A program made the translations under genes and the position numbers. Of a DNA stretch of 10,078 nucleotides, positions 5,901-10,078 are shown in pieces (position 1 is the stretch's first letter; each line of letters starts with the position of its first letter). Source of the DNA: Methylococcaceae bacterium UBA1147 (GTDB taxonomy: Bacteria > Pseudomonadota > Gammaproteobacteria > Methylococcales > UBA1147); assembly GCA_002311315.1 (NCBI GenBank), contig DBZZ01000075.1, positions 4,538 to 14,615 of the forward strand, written 5' to 3'. Below the pieces are notes generated by a model. It was given only the letters and a program-made list of their open reading frames with translations, was not told where the DNA came from and did not search any database.

Positions 5901-7959
5901 TCCGTCTCCCCTCCTCTTCCAGGCCTGTACCTCTAGGCTGCCAGGTTGGAACGAGATGTTGTTTTCCGTTCCCGATCAGGTCAGATCTTCCCATTTGCCT
6001 GAGAGCGCTTCGCAACAATGGCCAGTTGTTCGCGTCATGATAGCGTAAAAAAGCCTTGTGCAATCGCCTAATTTTCATGCCCCGAGGGATCGAAACTGCC
6101 GCGCTTTTTCGACTGATCTTCCGCAGGGGGTTCTTGCCCGAATGGTACATGGCTGTAGCGGTGGACATCGGTGACGGTAGGAATGCCTGGACCTGGTCAG
6201 CACGGAACCCATTGCGTTTCAGCCAGAGGGCCAGGTTCATCATGTCCGCCGTTGTTGTTCCGGGATGTGCAGCGATGAAATACGGTATCAGGTATTGCTC
6301 CTTCCCGGCTTCTCTACTGTAACGGTCAAACATCTTCTTGAAACGGTCAAAGCTACCCATATCCGGCTTCATCATCTTCGACAAGGGACCCTGTTCGGTA
6401 TGCTCTGGAGCAATCTTCAGGTACCCACCCACGTGGTGAGTCACGAGTTCCTTGACGTATTCCGGAGACTCAACGGCCAAGTCATAACGCAGCCCGGAAG
6501 CAATCAGTACTTTGCGAATACCGGGCAATTCACGCGCACGCCGGTAAAGGTTGACCAGTGCACCGTGATCAGTGTTCAGGTTGGTGCAGATCCCCGGGTA
6601 AACGCAGGACGGTAGGCGGCAGGCGGCCTCGATTTCAGGGTCCTTGCAGGCCAGCCGGTACATGTTCGCAGTGGGCCCCCCGAGGTCCGAAATCACGCCG
6701 GTAAAATTCTGCGAAGTGTCGCGGATCTTCTCAATCTCGGCAATGATTGAATCTTCGGATCTATTCTGGATAATCCGACCTTCATGTTCAGTAATCGAAC
6801 AGAACGTGCAGCCACCGAAACAGCCCCGCATGATGGTCACGGAGTGCTGGATCATCTCGAACGCCGGGATCCGTTTCTTCGAATAAACAGCGTGCGGAAC
6901 CCGACTATAGGGCAGGTCGTATACCGCATCCATTTCATCAGTCGTCAGGGGAATCGGAGGAGGATTAAGCCAGACGTCCTTGTCCTGGTGCTTCTGCACC
7001 AGCGCCAGCGCGTTGCCGGGATTGGTTTCGGCATGCAGAATTCTCGATGCATGGGCATACAGGACCGGGTCGTCGCGAACGTCTTCGTAAGCCGGCAAAC
7101 GAATAACCGTCCGGCTTCGGTCGTTCCGTTTCAGCTGACGACGGAAGAAAATCACATTGTTTGCCTGTTTCGCCGGTGACGAGCAACCCGGGGCACTAGC
7201 CTGATACGGGTTCGATTCTTCTGTAACCTCGCCGGGTTCGTCGATCTCGGTCGAATCCCACTCGACCCAGCCATCGGGCAAGCTGGCCCGCATAAACGCG
7301 GTACCGCGAACATCACGGATATCCGTCACCCGCTGTCCCGCAGCAAGGCGGTGGGCGATTTCTACGACCTGGCGTTCACCGTTCCCGTAAACCAGCAGAT
7401 CCGCGCGGGCGTCCATGAGAATGGATCGCCTGACCTTCTCTCCCCAGTAGTCGTAATGCGCGATACGGCGCAGGCTGGCTTCGATCCCACCAATTACGAT
7501 GGGTACGCCGCGATAGGCTTCCCTGCAACGCTGGGAATAGACCAGTACACAGCGGTCCGGACGACTGCCGCCCTTGCCATCCGGAGTATAGGAATCATCC
7601 GACCGCATCCGGCGATCAGCGGTATACCGGTTGACCATGGAATCCATGTTGCCCCCGGTCACCCCGAAAAACAGGTTTGGTCGGCCCAGCACCGTGAAAC
7701 TTTTCGCACTCTGCCAGTCGGGCTGGGAAATGATCCCGACCCTGAATCCCTGCGCCTCGAGCAATCGGCCGATCAGCGCCATACCAAAGCTGGGGTGGTC
7801 CACGTAAGCATCCCCGGTCACCAGAATTACGTCGCAACTGTCCCAGCCCAGGCGGTCCATTTCCGCCCGTGTCATGGGCAATTGCGGAGCCGAGCCAAAG
7901 CACTCTGCCCAGTGTTTGCGGTATGAGAACAGGTTTTTGCTGGTTTTTGGTAAGGCCAT
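5734..7959 (-). CDS. ygiQ: YgiQ family radical SAM protein
   Basis: The 741-residue product matches the YgiQ family, large radical S-adenosylmethionine proteins of unknown physiological reaction. The N-terminal domain contains VTGDAYVDHPSFGMALIGR (47-65), VIGGIEASLRR (155-165) and YGNGERQVVEIAHRL (191-205). The radical SAM domain has the 4Fe-4S motif CFGGCTFC, with Cys380, Cys384 and Cys387. It continues through SDLGGPTANMY, LKIAPEHTE and QAFLPSPMSTATAMYHSGKNP. A C-terminal DUF3362-like part (about 600-660) is followed by a basic low-complexity tail rich in Lys, Arg, Ser and Ala. Length is normal for the family. The ATG at 7959 fits the conserved N-terminus, although no good ribosome-binding site precedes it. 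A likely -10 element TAAAAT lies about 30 bases upstream on the minus strand. The cytosolic location is inferred from the absence of a signal or membrane segment. Confidence 0.95.
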   Translation of the reverse strand: MALPKTSKNLFSYRKHWAECFGSAPQLPMTRAEMDRLGWDSCDVILVTGDAYVDHPSFGMALIGRLLEAQGFRVGIISQPDWQSAKSFTVLGRPNLFFGVTGGNMDSMVNRYTADRRMRSDDSYTPDGKGGSRPDRCVLVYSQRCREAYRGVPIVIGGIEASLRRIAHYDYWGEKVRRSILMDARADLLVYGNGERQVVEIAHRLAAGQRVTDIRDVRGTAFMRASLPDGWVEWDSTEIDEPGEVTEESNPYQASAPGCSSPAKQANNVIFFRRQLKRNDRSRTVIRLPAYEDVRDDPVLYAHASRILHAETNPGNALALVQKHQDKDVWLNPPPIPLTTDEMDAVYDLPYSRVPHAVYSKKRIPAFEMIQHSVTIMRGCFGGCTFCSITEHEGRIIQNRSEDSIIAEIEKIRDTSQNFTGVISDLGGPTANMYRLACKDPEIEAACRLPSCVYPGICTNLNTDHGALVNLYRRARELPGIRKVLIASGLRYDLAVESPEYVKELVTHHVGGYLKIAPEHTEQGPLSKMMKPDMGSFDRFKKMFDRYSREAGKEQYLIPYFIAAHPGTTTADMMNLALWLKRNGFRADQVQAFLPSPMSTATAMYHSGKNPLRKISRKSAAVSIPRGMKIRRLHKAFLRYHDANNWPLLRSALRQMGRSDLIGNGKQHLVPTWQPRGTGLEEEGRRIDKSAKQFRTQHVRAVSKGKESAGKLSASAGFRGAGARPAKARNSRRPSGKGSRA

Positions 7960-7992
7960 GCGGGAGCTACGAAGGAAGGAAATCGAGTCATT

Positions 7993-8031
7993 TTACCCTA
8001 AAACGAGCAAAACATTGACCGTTCAGGGTAA
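7993..8031. repeat. Short inverted repeat upstream of ygiQ
   Basis: TTACCCT (7993-7999) and AGGGTAA (8025-8031) form a 7-bp inverted repeat with a 25-base spacer. The left arm overlaps the TAAAAT element proposed as the ygiQ -10. Its position suits an operator, but the match is short and may be chance. Confidence 0.25.
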
Positions 8032-8043
8032 TTAACGCGCTGA

Positions 8044-8310
8044 AGTTTCGGAAAATTGTCGGCGCGCGGCCTCATCAAGACCGTGGCCGAAATCATGACC
8101 GACGCATTCAGGGTCGCCATGCCAATTTACCGCATCGCCAGCCTGAACATTAGAGGGGATTCGGTAATCCGAAACATCAAGGTCATTATCCTGCCCGACC
8201 AGACCCGAAACATCCTCGGGTTGAACGTCCTGAAGAAGGCCGCTCCCTTCAGCTTTCTGATGGATCCACCGGCAATAATGCTGAGTCATTACGAGGCGCG
8301 CGGATCCTGA
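8044..8310 (+). pseudogene. C-terminal fragment of a retropepsin-like aspartic protease
   Basis: The plus frame runs from just after a TGA at 8041 to the TGA at 8308. The translation resembles the second half of clan AA (retropepsin-type, TIGR02281-like) proteases: a strand pattern VAMPIYRIASLNIRGDSVI, then NIKVIILP, and then the helix motif ILGLNVLKKAAPFSF followed by a strand. This corresponds to the family's substrate-side beta strands and LLGM..L segment. The catalytic D-T/S-G-A motif, which lies in the first half, is absent, and none of the upstream frames supplies it. Only weak start codons (TTG 8056, ATG 8095) exist. The piece sits between the divergent upstream region of ygiQ and the aldolase gene. 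It is most likely a 5'-deleted remnant; the family assignment is by eye and tentative. Confidence 0.4.
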
Positions 8311-8436
8311 AATCACACCGGATCCTTGCCGGAATCAATAATCCAGAGGAATACATTCTTGGTCCCGGCATTACAACCAAACGCCTTCCCAGCTTCTATT
8401 AATCACCTTCAAATCCCGCAACTCTACGGGGTTATG

Positions 8437-9192
8437 CTATTCCTTACCGCCGCCAAGACCGCACAGTGTTTCCGTGGCTGCAACTCCGGCGAAAAGAACG
8501 TCAACACCAACGGTAATGAATGAATAACCGGCCTCCATATAAGGCCTGACAGCCTCTGTGGTCACCCCGAAATACCCCAGGCTGATGTTTTTCCGCTGGC
8601 AGCACTGGTATACCCTGTCGATGGCCGAAACCACTTCCGGGTCATTCAACTGACCGATCTTGCCAAGGCTGGCCGAGAGATCGTAAGGGCCAACCAGGAT
8701 CGCATCCAGTCCAGGCAGGTCAGTAATTTCGTCGATCGCATCGACTGCATCGATATGTTCAGCCTGCAGGATAACGGCGACCTCGTTGTTTGCCTTCTCG
8801 ACGTACTCAGAAAACCCTGCCCCATAGCGATGCGCACGCCCCAGCCCGACCCCGCGAGTTCCCAGCGGAGGATACTTGCACGAATCGATCGCCTTTTTGG
8901 CCTGTTCGACCGAGTTGATCTGAGGAACAATGATCCCCGCTGCTCCGATGTCCAGCATTTTCTTGATCCAGACATCGTCGCTGCAAGGCACCCGGATTAC
9001 GCACGGGCACCGGTCACCCGCCGCCTGCAAGAGGGACTGGGCAACGGCTGAATCGAAAGCGGCGTGCTCGCAATCGATAAAGAGCCAGTCGAAACCGACA
9101 TCTACCATAACCTCCACCACCTCTGGCGAAGGTAGTGTAATCATCGTTCCTATGAGCCTCTCGCCGCTGATCAGCTTCTGCCGGAACCCCAT
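8437..9192 (-). CDS. HpcH/HpaI family class II aldolase
   Basis: The product (251 residues from ATG 9192) is a metal-dependent pyruvate-type aldolase of the HpcH/HpaI/citrate lyase family. These cleave 4-hydroxy-2-oxo acids to pyruvate plus an aldehyde, in aromatic or sugar-acid catabolism. Catalytic landmarks are all present: FIDCEHAAFD with His43, VIRVP with Arg67, VILQAEHIDAVDAID with metal ligand Glu145, and LVGPYDLSASLG with metal ligand Asp171. These fit His45, Arg70, Glu149 and Asp175 of E. coli HpaI with small offsets. PPLGTRGVGLGRA (108-120) is also typical. The frame extends 32 codons upstream, but GGGGAG (9206-9201) lies eight bases before ATG 9192 and the length then matches the family. 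The promoter at 9228-9256 would give a leader of about 30 bases. The exact substrate is not determined by sequence, and no pathway partners are adjacent. Confidence 0.9.
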   Translation of the reverse strand: MGFRQKLISGERLIGTMITLPSPEVVEVMVDVGFDWLFIDCEHAAFDSAVAQSLLQAAGDRCPCVIRVPCSDDVWIKKMLDIGAAGIIVPQINSVEQAKKAIDSCKYPPLGTRGVGLGRAHRYGAGFSEYVEKANNEVAVILQAEHIDAVDAIDEITDLPGLDAILVGPYDLSASLGKIGQLNDPEVVSAIDRVYQCCQRKNISLGYFGVTTEAVRPYMEAGYSFITVGVDVLFAGVAATETLCGLGGGKE

Positions 9193-9227
9193 GCCATGAT
9201 CTCCCCGAAGGATTGAGCCAAGGGCCG

Positions 9228-9256
9228 ATTCTATCGACCGTACTGGCGGCAGGCAA
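9228..9256 (-). promoter_or_regulatory. Sigma-70-like promoter of the aldolase gene
   Basis: On the minus strand, TTGCCT (9256-9251) and TAGAAT (9233-9228) are separated by 17 bases. The -10 matches consensus at five of six positions and the -35 at four. A start near 9221 would give a leader of about 30 bases. This position also argues against the longer reading of the aldolase from 9288. Confidence 0.6.
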
Positions 9257-9329
9257 CCAGGACCGGGCATGGGTGCTGGCCCAATCAACCACGGTCTGGC
9301 TTTATTTTTTAAATTGGTTGAACTTCGCG

Positions 9330-9335
9330 TAAAAT
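9330..9335 (+). promoter_or_regulatory. Candidate -10 element of the secreted-protein gene
   Basis: TAAAAT at 9330-9335 lies 26 bases before the ATG at 9362, within an AT-rich patch. The -35 region is only a loose match (TTTAAA near 9308-9313). It is a plausible but weak promoter, divergent from that of the aldolase. Confidence 0.35.
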
Positions 9336-9361
9336 TGCAGCCCCCCGTTCAGGAATCTTTC

Positions 9362-9739
9362 ATGAGCAGAATTTTTCTTTTATCAGAAATCATTTTCCTG
9401 ACCATGCTGGCAGGAACCGCCCGTGCGCAAACACAGTGGATACCCTCGGAACTGTCCGACCCGACCATCGAAAAGATCAAGCAGCAAAGCATCGTCTATC
9501 ATCAGTGCCTGGAAGGGAAAATCGCCGGGTTTAACCTGGTCGGGAACGATTCCAGAGATGCCGCAAACATTATCCTGAGGAAATGTGAAGCCGAACTCAG
9601 GGAAATACGGACCGTGTTGACGAACGCGAATGTTCCAGCGCCAGGTGCAGACCGGTACCTGCTCAGGAAACGCCACCAGGCCGCCAGAAAGGTTCTTCAA
9701 TACATGATGTACGCCAAGAGTCGGGAACTCTCGAACTGA
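9362..9739 (+). CDS. Small secreted two-cysteine protein, unknown function
   Basis: The 125-residue product begins with a signal peptide whose hydrophobic core is followed by GTARA and likely cleavage after Ala22, leaving a periplasmic mature protein of about 103 residues. The mature part is mostly helical and charged, with two cysteines (in YHQCLEG and LRKCEAELREIR) that could form a disulfide linking two helices. A basic C-terminal helix (RYLLRKRHQAARKVLQYMM) follows. I do not recognise the family. The frame extends upstream to 9269, but ATG 9362 gives a proper signal peptide and has AGGAA (9351-9355) six bases before it. It is divergent from the aldolase gene. No clear terminator is visible in the 190 bases before the next gene. 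Confidence 0.75.
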   Translation: MSRIFLLSEIIFLTMLAGTARAQTQWIPSELSDPTIEKIKQQSIVYHQCLEGKIAGFNLVGNDSRDAANIILRKCEAELREIRTVLTNANVPAPGADRYLLRKRHQAARKVLQYMMYAKSRELSN

Positions 9740-9930
9740 GGACTAAAAACGTACGGAGCCTGACTTGTAATCCACATGAAAAAGCCCCATTTCCTTGAAT
9801 TCGCGGATTAACCGGAAAAAAACAGCTCGGCTCCTTTTCACGAATCGAACGTGCCCTCACCGAATAGCGATTGGCAGGCCCGGAGAATCCCCGAGGAGCG
9901 GGTATTCAACAACATTACCGAGACACCCTT

Positions 9931-10078
9931 ATGAAATTTAACTTTACCACCCTGCCAGAAACGCTGGACATCGTTCACATCGCGTTTGCCAGCCTTGCGA
10001 TATTTGAACTGATCCTGCTGGTCATCCTGTTGTGCATGAGCGTTATCGGCCTGCTGCGAAAAACCAGTCGTGCGGCAG
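9931..10078 (+). CDS. Membrane-anchored protein, N-terminal fragment (runs off window)
   Basis: The frame from ATG 9931 is open to the window end and encodes 49 residues. A short polar start (MKFNFTTLPETLDIVH) leads into a hydrophobic segment of about 25 residues (AFASLAIFELILLVILLCMSV) ending in a basic LLRKTSR, so one N-terminal membrane anchor is likely. The shape, especially the TLPETLDIVH start followed by one helix, is reminiscent of DUF2760 proteins, but too little is visible to assign it. No strong ribosome-binding site precedes the ATG. Confidence 0.55.
   Translation, partial: MKFNFTTLPETLDIVHIAFASLAIFELILLVILLCMSVIGLLRKTSRAA

Noticed and set aside
9193..9288. Longer aldolase start at 9288
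   Set aside because: The extra 32 residues are Pro/Gly-rich, overlap the promoter, and lack a ribosome-binding site, while ATG 9192 has GGGGAG eight bases upstream.
9740..9930. Terminator between the secreted-protein gene and the last gene
   Set aside because: Only short weak stems and an A run near 9816 are present; nothing has both a stable stem and a following U tract on the plus strand.

Overview
The window looks like chromosomal DNA of a gammaproteobacterium of moderate GC content. Several genes belong to families typical of that group: an outer-membrane MlaA lipoprotein, a YgiQ-type radical SAM protein, an HpcH/HpaI-type aldolase, an NTP/NDP-exchange-like transporter and a tRNA-Thr(UGU) with an encoded CCA end. 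Assignments come from reading motifs by eye. No database search was run.

Layout. Bases 1-1001 hold the 3' part of a multi-pass transporter gene (+). Bases 1002-2397 are gene-poor. They contain one credible small membrane-protein gene (1530-1724) followed by a good intrinsic terminator, a strong stem-loop (2214-2259) and what may be the tail of a decayed minus-strand gene (1797-2027). Next come mlaA (2398-3171, minus), a 324-base gap, and a small secreted two-repeat protein resembling SmbP but lacking its histidines (3496-3954, minus). A 5'-truncated tyrosine recombinase (4173-4925, +) points at the 3' end of tRNA-Thr (4996-5071, minus), the classic arrangement at an island attachment site. 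An operator-like palindrome and a small hairpin lie between them.

To the right of the tRNA promoter the DNA is denser and more ordinary. A conserved-looking hypothetical protein (5253-5900, minus) overlaps the end of ygiQ (5734-7959, minus). Upstream of ygiQ lies the C-terminal half of what looks like a retropepsin-type aspartic protease (8044-8310, +), missing its catalytic half. A class II aldolase (8437-9192, minus) and a small secreted two-cysteine protein (9362-9739, +) are transcribed divergently from a shared 169-base region. The window ends in the first 49 codons of a membrane-anchored protein (9931 onward, +).

The genes do not form one pathway. The main theme is the contrast between intact housekeeping genes on the right and a decayed, probably formerly mobile segment left of tRNA-Thr. 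I see no CRISPR array, intact insertion sequence, or clearly new multi-gene system. The best candidates for a second look are the His-free SmbP-like protein, the recombinase remnant with an altered active site, the truncated protease, and the unusual overlap at the end of ygiQ.
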